From Pictodentalium vernedei (lineage: Eukaryota; Mollusca; Scaphopoda; Dentaliida; Dentaliidae): a DNA stretch of 64,000 nt. The DNA lies in NCBI GenBank assembly GCA_031216915.1, contig CM062292.1, forward strand, positions 10,355,920-10,419,919, read 5' to 3'. Made by a program: the position numbers and the translations under genes. This document shows positions 1-10,162 of the stretch, in pieces. Under the pieces are notes generated by a model. That model was not told where the DNA came from and ran no database searches. It saw nothing but the letters and a program-made list of their open reading frames with translations. Positions within the stretch are counted from its first letter, which is position 1. The number at the start of each line of letters is the position of its first letter.

Positions 1-40
1 AATACAATCATAAAAATAAAATAAGAGCAAATGCTTCGTC

Positions 41-111
41 CCCTGAGTACCAATGTGTTCTATGTGCCAGTAGGCTGCCAGTAGACACATAGAACACGTT
101 GAAACTCAGGG
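41..111. repeat. Short foldback hairpin
   Basis: The arm at 41-66 is the near-perfect reverse complement of 86-111, with a loop of about 19 bases. No coding content is seen. It is probably the core of a small foldback MITE; its outer ends cannot be set. Confidence 0.7.
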
Positions 112-301
112 AACGATATGTGAACAAAATACTGTTTACTCGTTTCCTTAACGACCCACGGGGTTTAACTCTATCTGTTGTTTTCTGCGATTATAAAAAC
201 GAAATTATTATCATGAATTTGGTCCAAATAATTGTGGAACTGAGAAATGCGTCCACAAATTTATTTCCTCTAAGTTGTATTGTGTTTCAAACGGGACAAA
301 A

Positions 302-443
302 ACGTTATCTCCGCCAACATGTATGGTATATGGAGATTTAATACCTGGATGTCTCATTTAAACACCTTGCCTGCGGCTCGGTGTTTAAAAACCGGCATTC
401 AGGTATTAAATCTCCACGTACAATACATGTTGGCGGAGATAAC
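302..443. repeat. Foldback element, 142 bp
   Basis: The left arm (302-350) and right arm (393-443) are inverted copies with few mismatches, starting with GTTATCTCCGCCAACATGTA. A second, GC-rich inverted pair (GTGTTTAAA) lies in the centre. This is the arm-plus-core design of many repeats in this window. The short ORFs crossing it arise from the palindrome. Confidence 0.8.
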
Positions 444-1293
444 TTATATTAACCGAGAAAGGCTATGATGCTAATGTGATACATGTACGCTTGTATAAAA
501 ATGAACTGAGATATCCTGTGATGCTTATATGTTATATGTTATACCCCCACAATGCAACGCAGACTCCACCATTCTCGCAGTTACCAACATTGCTTTTCTA
601 CCACGAGGAGCCAGCTTGCTTGTCCCCCGCGGCATGATGACCAACCGGAGGGGGAGACTGATCCCGGGAAATGGGTATTTACCCGCGTGGGCCGAAGGCA
701 GGGCAGTTGGCCCCTCTGCACCCACCCTGCATACTTACCAAGCGCGTCGCGCCATTATCTCTTTTCTACCTTGAGCAGCATGTCTGCACGGCGGCTAGAG
801 ACAGCACGGTTCTTTCCTACCAGGAGTAGCCAGCTTTCATATTATATACCCAAGGCCATATATATACATAACAACACTCGTCTTAGCATAAAGCTCCAAC
901 CAATCAGGGTCGATTCATACTAGTATGGGACAGAAATGCACATAGTGTCACGTAGAAGGGTATGTTATGAGACCTCATTAACTGTGTAGTCCAACCACCC
1001 TGGCTTCGAAACCCGGTTGTTGCATGGACATTTTCTGAGGCAAAATAGTGCTTTTGCCCCCTTTTGGTCGGATCCCTACCCCATTTTGTGTAATATTTTG
1101 CCCCGCGGAACCTATGCTTTTATGTGCATGAAAGGAAATGTGACTGATAAGGACTAACAAGTTAAAAATCTGTTCCTCAGGCCCTCCCTCATGGTCCTTT
1201 TCTCTGCCACGTACTCTGTTTATAACCAATGCCAACAAATACAAATGAAATTATTTATGTCTGATATTTTACCCAAGTTGATAAATTGATAAA
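444..1293. other. Unassigned intergenic stretch
   Basis: No gene is supported. Positions 540-830 are more GC-rich than the surroundings and open in two plus-strand frames, but the translations resemble no family I know and the frames overlap. I see no tandem or inverted structure here. Confidence 0.5.
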
Positions 1294-1367
1294 TTTGTCC
1301 CTTGAGTGCAAGAAGACTTTGCAATGCTTTAGCATTGCAAAGCCTTCTGGCACTCAAGGGACAAAAT
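1294..1367. repeat. Hairpin with 35-bp arms
   Basis: An almost perfect palindrome with arms TTTGTCCCTTGAGTGC and its complement and a two- to three-base loop around 1329. It is AT-flanked and looks like a foldback MITE core. Confidence 0.8.
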
Positions 1368-2112
1368 ACACAATCATCCATGCTATTCTGTAGATTATGG
1401 GGCCAAAAACATAAAACAAACATAAACTTCTGATGGCAAAGAAATAATGACAAAAATAAAATAAAAAGCCGACTGCACACATGCAATTTTACAAAGAATG
1501 GCCTGAGAATCAGAAGATTTACTTTGTGGGGCCTAATTACACTTTATTCTGGTGTATTCTCAAAAAGCGATGCATAACTTTTAATTTGGCTATTTATTTG
1601 TCCCATGAGATGTTAGACTGGTCATCCTGTATAGTTTTCAACAAATCATCTGTGATAAATTTCAAACCTATCCAACAGTTTCAATTCGCGCAATAAAATA
1701 TTTTAAAGACACTTCCAGATATTCTGGTGTGTTTCTGACCTCAGAATGTGTGGAGGTGGAGTGGGGTGGAATGCAGAAGTTCGTGAATAATACACATGGT
1801 ACACGGCTATGATAGAAAAATTTAACTCTCTTCCCTCAATCGTATAAAAACTGTCGCAACTTGACGATTTTACGCATTGTCTTTCAACTCCCTTTATTAG
1901 CCACCAAGGAGTGCGTTCTAGCTACTTGGTCGTATATTTGAGCAACACTTGCATACTATAATGACCCTACATATTTAAAATGACTGTCAAATGGCTACTG
2001 GAAATGCAGATTTTGTGAGTTTTATCATTTGAAAACTCCGTAATTCCTATTCTGTATGAATGTAGCTGACATCACATTCAATCCGTTGACCAAACGTACA
2101 GTACATCCGCCA
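1368..2112. other. AT-rich intergenic stretch
   Basis: I find no supported gene, RNA or clear repeat here. A 71-residue open frame at 1481-1696 has no recognisable similarity and no coding context. Confidence 0.4.
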
Positions 2113-2275
2113 TAGACTGGCCACTTTCCATGGCTGGGCAATATTTCCACAAACGCAATTATATTATAATATCTAAACACAAATTATAGGAATAATCATC
2201 AAATAATTAAAATTTTGCTAACGATGTTTGTTTTTATTACTCATGCGTGGACATCAGGCGGTATTACGTTCGCTT
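2113..2275 (+). mobile_element. MITE family A, degenerate copy
   Basis: The segment carries the family-A blocks in order: GACTGGCCACTTTCCA, GGGCAATATTTCCAC, AATTATAGGAATAATCATCA, a TTAAAATTTTGCT block and GCGTGGACATC. The central CCGGTGCTTCATT hairpin seen in other copies is missing, so this is an internally deleted, old copy. Family A has CAGTAC termini next to TA, pointing to Tc1/mariner-type mobilisation. Confidence 0.65.
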
Positions 2276-2380
2276 GTCTTGTGCGGTAGTATAGAATGAA
2301 CGGTCTGATCCTCTTAATACCACTAATCCATCCAATGAATTATACTGCCGAATGGTTGGAATGAGCTGTACGTAATGCTA

Positions 2381-2637
2381 CAGTACGTGGAGAGTGGATC
2401 GTAACAAAATCACCCGCGGAGTTGAGTTATCACCCAAAGTATTACTTTCAAATTCTGTACATATGGACAAAAAATACAAGCAATGTTTCAGCCAATGGAC
2501 CTCCGGGTTTAACCCGGAGGTTCATTGGCTGGAACTTTGCTTGTGCTTGTCACGCTTTGCAACAAATTTGCAATTATTGCTTGCGTGGAATCTCCACTCC
2601 GCAGGTGATTTAGTGATAACGCACTCTACACGTACTG
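2381..2637 (+). mobile_element. MITE family B, full-length 257 bp
   Basis: Terminal inverted repeats begin CAGTACGTGG and end in the complement, and TA flanks both ends (2379-2380, 2638-2639), as expected of a Tc1/mariner-type target duplication. Subterminal blocks with AAATCACC appear on both sides. The centre is a GC-rich hairpin, AATGGACCTCCGGGTT with its complement. Another copy at 63457-63713 has exactly the same length. It has no coding capacity and would need a transposase in trans. Confidence 0.88.
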
Positions 2638-2868
2638 TAGGTCATACAGAATGTTTTCTGGTATGCTTGATTGTCTTGTAAGGTAGTATAGTACAAAATG
2701 TACGCAGTTTGTTGGTCTACTAGCTTTGCAGTGTTGTAGGTGAGTGTTTTGTCGTTTCGTACGATAGTGTAGGATGAATATCTATACCACCTGGTCCACT
2801 GTTAGCCATTAGTGTTACTAATCCATCTAATGTTTTGTACTATGCTGTTGGTAGTTCGGAATGCCAAA

Positions 2869-3552
2869 ATATGTCAAAAATGCTGCTGGCAGCTTCGTAA
2901 TGTTGGAAGACTGCGACCGTATCTTAACCAGTCAGCACTTGAAAAATTATGCACTCCTTCATCACATTACAACTAGACTATTGCAATTCAGTGTTAGTGG
3001 GGCTGTCCCAGTGCCTGATTCAGAAGCTTCAAAAAGTTCAGAATACTGCTGCTAGGATAATTACTGGTACCAAACGCTCTGAACACATAACACCTGTTTT
3101 AAGACAACTACATTGGCTTCCAGTTAAACAGAGAATTGGTTTCAAAATATTGATCTTAGTATTCAAATGTATCCACAAACTGGACCAGTTTACCTGCAAG
3201 AACTCTTCTATGTATATATATCATCTGTATATACACCATCACGCAGTCTCAGATCTAAAAAACAAATTCAGCTAGTTGTACCTTTTAGCAGATCTTATGT
3301 GGCTAATGATTGTGCGTTCTCCGTCGTGGGTCCCAGATTGTGGAATTCCCTGCCCATTACTGTCTGAAATTCAGAAACTCTCGATATCTTCAAAACTTTC
3401 CTATTAGCTGAACTATTCCCCTGAACCTCTTAAAGAGGCAACCGAAACAGATGTAACTCTTTATTTCAGAAAAGTATATTTATTTCTGTCAAGCGTTTTA
3501 AAGCACTATTTGTGGTTTTACGCTCTAGAAAATCAATTATTATTATTATTAT
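2869..3552 (+). pseudogene. CR1/L2-type non-LTR retrotransposon, 3' end of the reverse-transcriptase ORF
   Basis: The translations give the tail of a CR1/L2 clade polyprotein in the usual order: QLRNVGRLRPYL, then LDYCNSVL, LQKVQNTAARIITG, HITPVLRQLHWLPVKQRI, YTPSRSLRSK, and FSVVGPRLWNSLP at about 3316-3355. The conserved blocks are spread over different frames, with breaks near 2947 and 3180 and a stop right after NSLPITV, so it is dead. The 5' part (endonuclease and catalytic RT motifs) is absent, the usual result of 5' truncation during target-primed reverse transcription. The element ends in an ATT microsatellite at 3535-3552, typical of this clade. Confidence 0.9.
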
Positions 3553-3800
3553 CTTGTCGTTGCACGAGTGGCGCCAACGAAAGGGGGCAATGGGTGAGGG
3601 CTAGAGTCCCTATGCCTTGGAGATCTACCCCCACCTGTCGGACAAACTGCCTCCTTTATTGTGGGTTTGTCAAGGAATATCCTAGCCTCCTCACCTTCCT
3701 GTCGTGAAGCACAAGCTTCCTTGTCGGAGAGGTACTGGCGCCGCCACTTGTGGTTATGTGGCATAGCCATGGTTTCTCGTATCGTAAATAGAGGATATGG

Positions 3801-3929
3801 AATGAGTGTTTTTCTCATATAATATGTATGAAACGAGTCTAAGAATTTTCCGTTTTGGCGAGCCTCTGCCGAGCCCAAACGAAAAATTCGGACGAGTTTC
3901 ATAAATATTATATGAGAAAAAAGCTCATT
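3801..3929. repeat. Foldback element
   Basis: AATGAGTGTTTTTCTCATAT is mirrored by ATATGAGAAAAAAGCTCATT, with inner arms around GAAACGAGTC and GACGAGTTTC. A GC-richer loop holds TTCCGTTTTGGCGAG and its partner. It is non-coding. Confidence 0.75.
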
Positions 3930-4052
3930 TTATATTCTATTTATCATATGACACACACACGCACAAATTAGCCACTTAGTATGACTTTTTAACCCATCAC
4001 CTAACTTGAGTTGCAGACGGCACATGGAAAAAACATCCTCGTGTAACTAAAA

Positions 4053-4164
4053 ATTTTCATTTTTTGCTTCCAAAATATAGGTTATGACCCCTCATTGGAT
4101 GAGCTCTTCGAGCTCGTTCCAATGAGGGGTCATAACCTATGTTTTGGAAGCAAAAAGTGAAAAT
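4053..4164. repeat. Hairpin of the GAGCTC-core type
   Basis: A long palindrome with arms GCTTCCAAAATATAGGTTAT and the complement, and a core around ATGAGGGGTCATAACC and GAGCTC. Its core matches those at 48837-48912, 57060-57150 and 59650-59735, although the outer arms differ. Confidence 0.8.
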
Positions 4165-4189
4165 ATAAAAAAAAGAATAAATTTATCCA

Positions 4190-4348
4190 AATGTGACCCA
4201 GCTGTATTTTGTTTAGCTAATCAAATTGTCCAGTTTTGAAATTGACCAATGAAAGCTCCCAACCGTAATATGCAAATTATGAAAATGTGTCCCAGTTGTA
4301 TTTTGTTTAGCGATTCAAATTGTCTAATTTGAAATTGACCAATGAAAT
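4190..4348. repeat. Two direct repeats, about 94 bp apart
   Basis: The block GTATTTTGTTTAGC...AAATTGACCAATGAAA occurs at 4200-4253 and again at 4294-4348 with a few differences. A simple local tandem duplication without coding potential. Confidence 0.7.
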
Positions 4349-4469
4349 TGACGGAAGGCTTTATTTATCACTGATTAATATGAAAACAAAATATCAAATG
4401 TTTTAAAGTGAACAAAACGGACGAGTCATATGATAAAAGAGTATTGGTGGTCTGATGGACATTCGAGTT

Positions 4470-4600
4470 AAGATCAAGAAGGGCTACCTAGCTTATGGTG
4501 TGTCTTATAAGTCGGTAGTAATGGTGGAAGGCTCTATCACGGGGAAGATGGAGGAAGTCAGCCGTGGCTGATGTCTAGATCAGTGGGTGAAGATAGTGGT
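4470..4600 (+). repeat. Dispersed repeat R1, copy 1
   Basis: The run AAGTCGGTAGTAATGGTGGA and its flanks to about 4590 recur in reverse orientation near 45120-45240. The two copies are diverged. Function and ends are unknown. Confidence 0.6.
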
Positions 4601-4726
4601 ATCTGATCATAGAAGAGACGATGCTTACTATGGATAGATCAGTAGTAGTGGCATTGGAACTGTGGGTGGTATCGAAGCCAGAAGCCGAACAGCTGCTAGA
4701 CCCACAGAGGGGGCGCTGTGGACTGG

Positions 4727-4945
4727 TCACTTTCCACCGAGTGGGCAATATTACCCACGGACGAAATAATATTAGCTTTCAAACACTAATTATAGGAATA
4801 ACCATCAAATATTTTATTAATGAGGTACAAACCAGTGCTTCATTAATTAAAAGTTTGCTGATAATGATATTTATTACCTGGTAAACGCATACGTAGACAT
4901 CACTACTCACGCGTGGATTACGACCAGTCTACGGCGAATGTACGT
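4727..4945 (+). mobile_element. MITE family A copy beside the Crypton remnant
   Basis: It contains the full family-A order: TGGACTGGTCACTTTCCA, GGGCAATATTACCCACGGAC, AATTATAGGAATAACCATCA, CAGTGCTTCATTAATTAA, TTTATTACCTGGTAAACGC and the closing GGATTACGACCAGTC. The termini are eroded. It abuts the first recognisable codons of the recombinase at about 4942, so it may have inserted into that gene's upstream part. Confidence 0.75.
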
Positions 4946-5095
4946 TAGATGTTGGAAGATTAACGGAACTATTGAAAGACTTTTATACAAACGTTAGAAA
5001 TCGCGATGGTGTATTCCAAAAGCAGTATTTGTGCCATTCGTCAAGGAATAAGAAGATATTTGTAAGAACCCCCACATAAGAGACACTTTGATATA
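4942..5095 (+). pseudogene. Crypton-like tyrosine recombinase, N-terminal core fragment
   Basis: The frame reading LTELLKDFYTNVRNRDG (4960 onward) followed, one frame over, by AIRQGIRRYL and EPPHKRHFDI resembles the helical core-binding region that precedes the catalytic domain in Crypton / DUF3504-type recombinases (the family that gave rise to ZMYM and KCTD1 relatives). A frameshift near 5025 and a TAA after RRYL break it. The fragment stops at 5095 in the middle of a codon series that resumes at 8662, after the inserted element. The upstream part is missing or replaced by the MITE at 4727. Confidence 0.7.
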
Positions 5096-5152
5096 TAGCC
5101 CAAGAACATTAGGTTTCACTAGGGAAAAAAATCGGAGAAAGCTGATTTTTTT
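5096..5152 (+). repeat. Left terminal inverted repeat of the XPG/CXC element
   Basis: The outermost strong part of the left arm. It pairs with 8592-8658 through ACATTAG near the tip and the TCGGAGAAAGCTGA block. Spacing between the two blocks differs by several bases in the two arms, so the copy is not young. Confidence 0.7.
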
Positions 5153-5685
5153 CAGGGAATGTCGAGTACATGTCACTGAACGATTAGACAAAAGTCCCCT
5201 AAAATCCCAGTTGAGCTTTTTTTTCTACAGCCTTTTTTCGAAAACGCGTTTGAAAAAAATCAAAAAAAAATCGCACGAACTTTGTAACCTCGAATTGATC
5301 CAACTGTATTTTTTGTTTACGCGTATTTCGAGCTACATAATGTCTAATATACATTTACCTAGAGGAAAATGTGCATTCTGTGACAATTTCTGCGAAAAAT
5401 TATTGAAAATTCACAAAAAAAGTATCAGATTTACGCAAAAAATGACGATTTTCCTAACGGATTTGCCCAAGGGTCGTAGTACAGAACGGGATGTTAGTTG
5501 GACAGACGATAAAAAATCCACCACCATTTGAAGACTTTTATCATTGCTTACAAAATACACATTATGGAAGACCCCCTCTGCTTCTGGCCGAGTTCCCCTT
5601 TTGGCATAAAATTCGTCAGCATGAGAACTCAACTATTTTCGGTCTTGGGACCGAACAGACACGTCTGTGTCTGGCAGCATTAGAC

Positions 5686-5752
5686 CAATAAATAATATTT
5701 ACAGAATGTACAAAAATCAATAAATAATATTTACAGAATGTACAAATCAATC
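5686..5752. repeat. Two-copy 31-bp tandem repeat inside the element
   Basis: CAATAAATAATATTTACAGA with its flank is repeated twice directly, just downstream of the nuclease gene's stop (on its minus strand). Probably a local slippage duplication. Confidence 0.7.
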
Positions 5753-5819
5753 AACATGGATTAAGTTACATTGACTATTATCAACGCTATATACAGAAAT
5801 GACATGACCTATATACATA

Positions 5820-7961
5820 TTATTCATCGAACTCAGAAATTTCCGACAGGACAGTGTTTCTGTGGTTGTTACAAGAATCCGAACTGCAATTACACAAACC
5901 TGAGCAAGAGAGTCCTGCCTTCTTAAACCCACACCTTTTTGTACAAGCACTCTTGCAACCACAACTGATCAGATTCAGTAGGTTATCGGGGACACATGGC
6001 TTTGTGGCTGCAGTCGGTACAAAAAGTCCATTGTCTAGCGACCACCCCCAGTCCGTCGGAGGAAGCGAAGTGCCCATCCATTGTTGGACCTGGAGATAAC
6101 ATCTGTAGACATGTTGTTGGGCAGCATCGCTGCTTGGTGGGAGTGAGGCTAGGTCGATGGGTTTATTCAGTTTAGATTTTGCTACATAACGCTTGTAAGT
6201 GACATATCTATATTGGTCGAGAGAGGAAACAGTTTTACTCCCGTATAAGATCAGGAGAAGTTGTTCCCCGGCAGCGGCTACTGCACTTGGTGTACTGTCA
6301 TCCGCCAAAATTGTGTTGACATACTGTTGTGCGTCGCTAGTAACATCGGAGACAATTGTACTGAATACTTTCTTCTTACCAACTCGAAAGAGTGCAGAAG
6401 TAGTGTCACAACCACTTATAGAATGTGCCACAAGGAGGTTGCTTCTATGGTCACCCATTTTGGTTGCTATTTCACTAACTGAAACTAGTAAGTTTGGGGT
6501 AATGGAATACATCATGTGAATATTACATCCCGGTTGAACTCGAGAGGTAAGAATGACTAACAAGTCTGTGTCTGTTCCCACAACGACAACATTGTTGTCA
6601 TCTTGAGCGATGTCAAGTGCAGTTTCGGCTATCAGTACATCAGCATCAGCCTCGGCCTGCTTGGACTGAATATTGATAGCAGATAACTCCTGCATTAGAA
6701 GATCGATCAGTTGGGTTTTGTTCTTGGCATTTGCAAGGAAATCGGATTGGGGTGTGGTGGCTGGTAACTCGGGTGAGATATTGATATCAATGGAATACCT
6801 GTCTTTAGATCTACGGGCTTGTTCCATGCCCTTTGTGGACATTGTACAAGCATAACCATCAAAAACAACCACGACGTTCGCCCAAAATGTCTCACTAGAT
6901 AATTGGAATATGATGTACATATGTCCTTATATGACGACTGTTTAGGCCATACAACTGCCCTCAATAAAAATCCACCATCTACAACAAACAGAGAATGTTC
7001 TGGGATTTTAGTTTGCTCGGAACCGTATGTTTTGAGGATCTTACCGAGCGTGCTTTTCTGTGTCTTCCTCATTCCAGCAGAATCAAACAATGCTGGTGGT
7101 TTCGGGGCGAGTTCATATTTGAGATACTCTTCCATCTCTGCTTGTGACTGAATAACACATGTGATGCGGTTGAACAGAATTGTGGGGTCAATCACTACCT
7201 TACTTCCACGGACTTTGATGCTATTTGCCATCGATGCGAAAGACTTCACAGTGTCAACACGTCGTAGTTTGATGCTGTTGAACGCTGTTGAACGTTTTGC
7301 TTACAACATTCGATACGCAACATTCACCAATTTTGCGAACTTGGTCACAGTTCACAGTTTCGTCGGCCGCTATAGAGACTAATTGTAGTGGATCTCTATT
7401 CTGAAAGGGGGAATGCACTCTGAGCCAGTTCAATAATTTGGTGATATCATTGGCATCAGTCAATTGTGAACTTTGACGGAGATCCCGATGTTGTTCGCCA
7501 TGACCAGTGTGAACATGAACAAAATTTTCGAGAGCATTACATATCGGAAGGCAAAGAGGTAGTCCATGTACCCATTTCGCAACAGTGCTATCGGTTATTC
7601 CCCTGCCATGTGTGAGACCACCATGGAGCTTGAACATTCTCATTAAACACTGCTCTATGGTCTGATCAGAATATATCCCGTCCCAGAATTTATCTGAGCG
7701 CCTTATGGTAAAGTAACCTTTCTCAGTGAACAACTTCAAATCATCCTGTTGCATTATTTCTGTTAGCTCATTCATCTGCTGCAAATAGAGATGAGAACTT
7801 TTTGCGTATGCAAAATGACCACCTGCGTGAAATACTGGAATCATATTGCGAACACAATATGTGTGGAGTTCCCAGTCGCCTGTGCGCTCTGCTATCAAGA
7901 ACAACTGGAGAAGACCTATTTTCTCGTAGTATTGTACCCAAAGCTTTCCTGTGCGTCCCAC
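5820..7961 (-). pseudogene. XPG/FEN1-like nuclease with C-terminal CXC (Tesmin/TSO1-like) motif, frameshifted
   Basis: Three minus-strand frames join into one protein. The N-terminal part (7961-7290) contains GRTGKLW and ERTGDWELH, a conserved helical region known from uncharacterised invertebrate repeat proteins. The central part (7249-6880) holds NRITCVIQSQAEMEEYL and YELAPKPPALFDSAGMRK. The C-terminal part (6878-5820) carries XPG/FEN1-like acidic motifs in order: VVVVFDGY, AEADADVLI, VVGTDTDLLVIL and SGCDTTSALFRVGK, then a Cys-rich tail CGCKSACTKRCG ... CNCSSDSC. Two lesions separate the frames: a perfect 10-bp tandem duplication at 7274-7293 and a 1-base loss near 6880. No ATG is found at the start of the open stretch (codon 7961 is GTG, with an in-frame TGA just upstream), so an upstream exon is missing or unrecognised. 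The nuclease motifs themselves are intact. Confidence 0.85.
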
Positions 7962-8591
7962 GTTTGTGAGTACACATCAAGGGCGTGCACACATTACATG
8001 CCAATGCATCTTGAGTGTAGGCGAACACCACATTATGTGATTTAATCGAACATGGAAATTGAAACAATGATGCTATAATACGGTATTTGAATGAGAAAAG
8101 TCGATGCCGTTTGAATTTGAGTTTAGGGGGTATGGTTAATATTTCACACGTTTCACCAGTTCATTATGGAATAAATGACTATGGTTATATATCGTTATAC
8201 AGCCACTGCTTTTCTGCAATTTTTGCTATATAATTTAACTCTCAAAGTAGTCGTAGATTTGATTTAATGGACGTTGTGTACCGTTGTGTGTATGAAAACA
8301 ATAAATTTTTTTTCGTAATTTTGTACATTTTCGTGAATATTTCACCATTGAGTGTGAGGATTGGTACAAAGTTGGCATTTTCTGTTGGGGATATGTATTC
8401 TCAATATAATTCAGCACGATATTTATGATTCTCACCCTACTAAGGCGAATAAGAATGAGAAATATGGAGCTGGGTCGAATTTTTAAAAAAAAATTTTTTT
8501 TCATCAAAAAAACGCTATAACTAAAAAAGCTCAACTCGGATTCGCGGGGACTTTTCACACTTTATCCGCAATGTGTGTCCCGGAAACATAT

Positions 8592-8658
8592 AAAAAAATC
8601 AGCTTTCTCCGATTTTTTTCCTTACTTTCTCATTTTTATGTCTAATGTGCCTGGACTA
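8592..8658 (-). repeat. Right terminal inverted repeat of the XPG/CXC element
   Basis: Inverted partner of 5096-5152: the block TCAGCTTTCTCCGA lies between A and T tracts, then CTAATGTGCCTGGACTA closes the element at 8658. Confidence 0.7.
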
Positions 8659-10162
8659 ATAATAACAGGCCCAGCTTTCAAAGGTGCTAATTGTGTATTC
8701 GACAGCATGTTGAAGAAAACAAGAGAAGACGGAAAAGGAACAGTCCGACACAAAAACTCCATTCCTCCAGGTAACTATAAAAAATACATAATAAAATAAA
8801 ACACAACAAAACTAGAAAGTGAACAAGTCAGTGTCTGCAATAGACAGTGGTGTCGTAATTATTTGTTCTCGTATAAATACACAGTCTTGTTAATTACATG
8901 AAATAGACGAGTGTTGTTTTTTACTCAAATCGACAAGAGACACATAAGAACAGTTGTGAGAGAAAGTAAATAAATAACGGGCAGCAATGTTTGCTGAAAG
9001 TTATCATAAACATGAATAAATAAATAGATAAATTACGGGGAGCAATGTATGTTGAAAGTTATCATAAACATGAATAAATAAATAAATTGTAGACCTATCA
9101 ATTAAATAGTTTTGAATAAGAGTGTTAGAGAGGGCACTGAATATTATTTATCTTCGATCACAATAAACGATTGTGATTGACCGTGTAAACGTTTATTCTG
9201 CTTTGATGCTTAGTGTTTCATTCTATTTCAGGCGATCTAAGGAAATTATATCAGCACCCAATTGTGTTTAATCCGGACATTCCAAGAGGTCTTTTGAATA
9301 AAGTAATGTTTGAGCTTTTATTTACTTTTGTCGGAGAGGGAGAGAAAACATTCGAGAAATTAAAGCTTGTGATTTTGTAGTTAAAACTGATGACACTGGA
9401 AGAAAATACATCCTGAAAACTACATCTGAGCGAACAAAAAATCACACAGGTGTTACGAATGAGGATGACGGTGATGGACCTAGAATGTATGAAACTGGCA
9501 CAAAAATGTGCCCTGTTAATAGTTTTCAACGATATCTTATGAAACGAAACCATGAGTGTGATGCGTTCTTTCAAATTCCCCAAAATTCATACCACGAGAA
9601 TGACGAATGTTGGTTTGAGCGAAGGGCAATGGGAACAAATTCCATAGGAGAGTTCATGGTAAAAATGTCTAAACAAGTTGGTCTTTCTGATACATATACC
9701 AACCACTGTGTGCGTGCTACGACCATAACAATTCTTAATGATTGTGGATTCAAAGATCGCGATATTATTTCGTTATCGGGACACAGAAATGAAAAATCAT
9801 TGTCAAGTTACGTTTCGGACACAAGAGCTGATGTCAAACGAGGTATGTCAGAGAGCTTGAGTTCCATGGTCGATAAAGCAGATGCTGAACATTCAGAAAT
9901 GCCTGCAGCGAGGAATGCTGTTGAGAAAACAACAACGCAACTCACTTTCCAGTCAGCAAATTCCACAGTATCAACACCCGAATTATTAGATACCGATATT
10001 GATGACGACGATCTGATAAGTGCGTTGGAGGAAATCGAGTGTTCAAAAAACTCAACATCAATTTACATTCGAAAGCAATCCAAAGAAATATGCAACAAAA
10101 TGCAGTATTGTGCCCCAAAATTCAATTTCAGCAATTGTGTTGTAAATATTTACAATAATTAA
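8659..10162 (+). pseudogene. Crypton-like tyrosine recombinase, catalytic part with one intron
   Basis: Exon 1 (8662-8771) reads ITGPAFKGANCVFDSMLKK and ends CCTCCAG before GTAACT. The intron runs 8772-9230 and ends TTCTATTTCAG. Exon 2 starts at 9231; both sites are phase 1 and the junction reads SIPPGDLRKLY, as expected for the family. Exon 2 continues RGLLNKVMFELLFTF. A 1-base loss near 9330 shifts the frame before RGRENIREIKACDFVVKTD, which holds the first catalytic Arg. From 9485 the frame is open to the TAA at 10162. Counting from the ATG at 9485, His74-x-x-Arg77 (NHCVRAT), His100 (SGHRNEKS) and the presumed nucleophile Tyr109 (SLSSY) are present. The roughly 115 residues after Tyr109 are acidic and low in similarity. 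The element is dead because of the frameshift and the insertion. Confidence 0.88.
8968..9090 (+). repeat. Two-copy ~61-bp tandem repeat in the recombinase intron
   Basis: The block with GAAAGTTATCATAAACATGA and AATAAATAAATA appears twice in a row within the 8772-9230 intron. It has no effect on coding. Confidence 0.75.

Larger units (their letters stand above)
5096..8658 (-). mobile_element. 3.56-kb DNA transposon with XPG/FEN1-like and CXC gene, inserted in the Crypton
   Basis: The ends are inverted: TAGCCCAAGAACATTAG on the left against TAGTCCAGGCACATTAG on the right. A conserved block (TCGGAGAAAGCTGA between A and T tracts) lies at 5125-5152 and, inverted, at 8592-8619. Weaker inverted similarity continues for about 300-450 bp (GTTGAGCTTTTTT; ATTCACRAAAA). 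ATA flanks both sides (5093-5095 and 8659-8661), consistent with a 3-bp target duplication, although TA cannot be excluded. The only recognisable gene is the minus-strand nuclease pseudogene. From memory, XPG-type nucleases and short 3-4 bp duplications are reported for the Academ superfamily, so that is the leading assignment; I see no classical DDE transposase. Confidence 0.75.

Noticed and set aside
690-760. CATACTTACC near 730 as a U1 snRNA start.
   Set aside because: The sequence that follows does not match U1 stem-loops or the Sm site.
3565-3590. TGGCGCCAACG as a primer-binding site of an LTR retrotransposon.
   Set aside because: No LTR pair, no TG...CA ends and no gag or pol frame could be found around it.
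3549-3902. Minus-strand 117-codon frame after the LINE fragment.
   Set aside because: It runs into a foldback hairpin and has no recognisable domain or start context.
5854-7382. Plus-strand frames over the nuclease gene.
   Set aside because: Antisense shadows; the minus strand carries the recognisable motifs.
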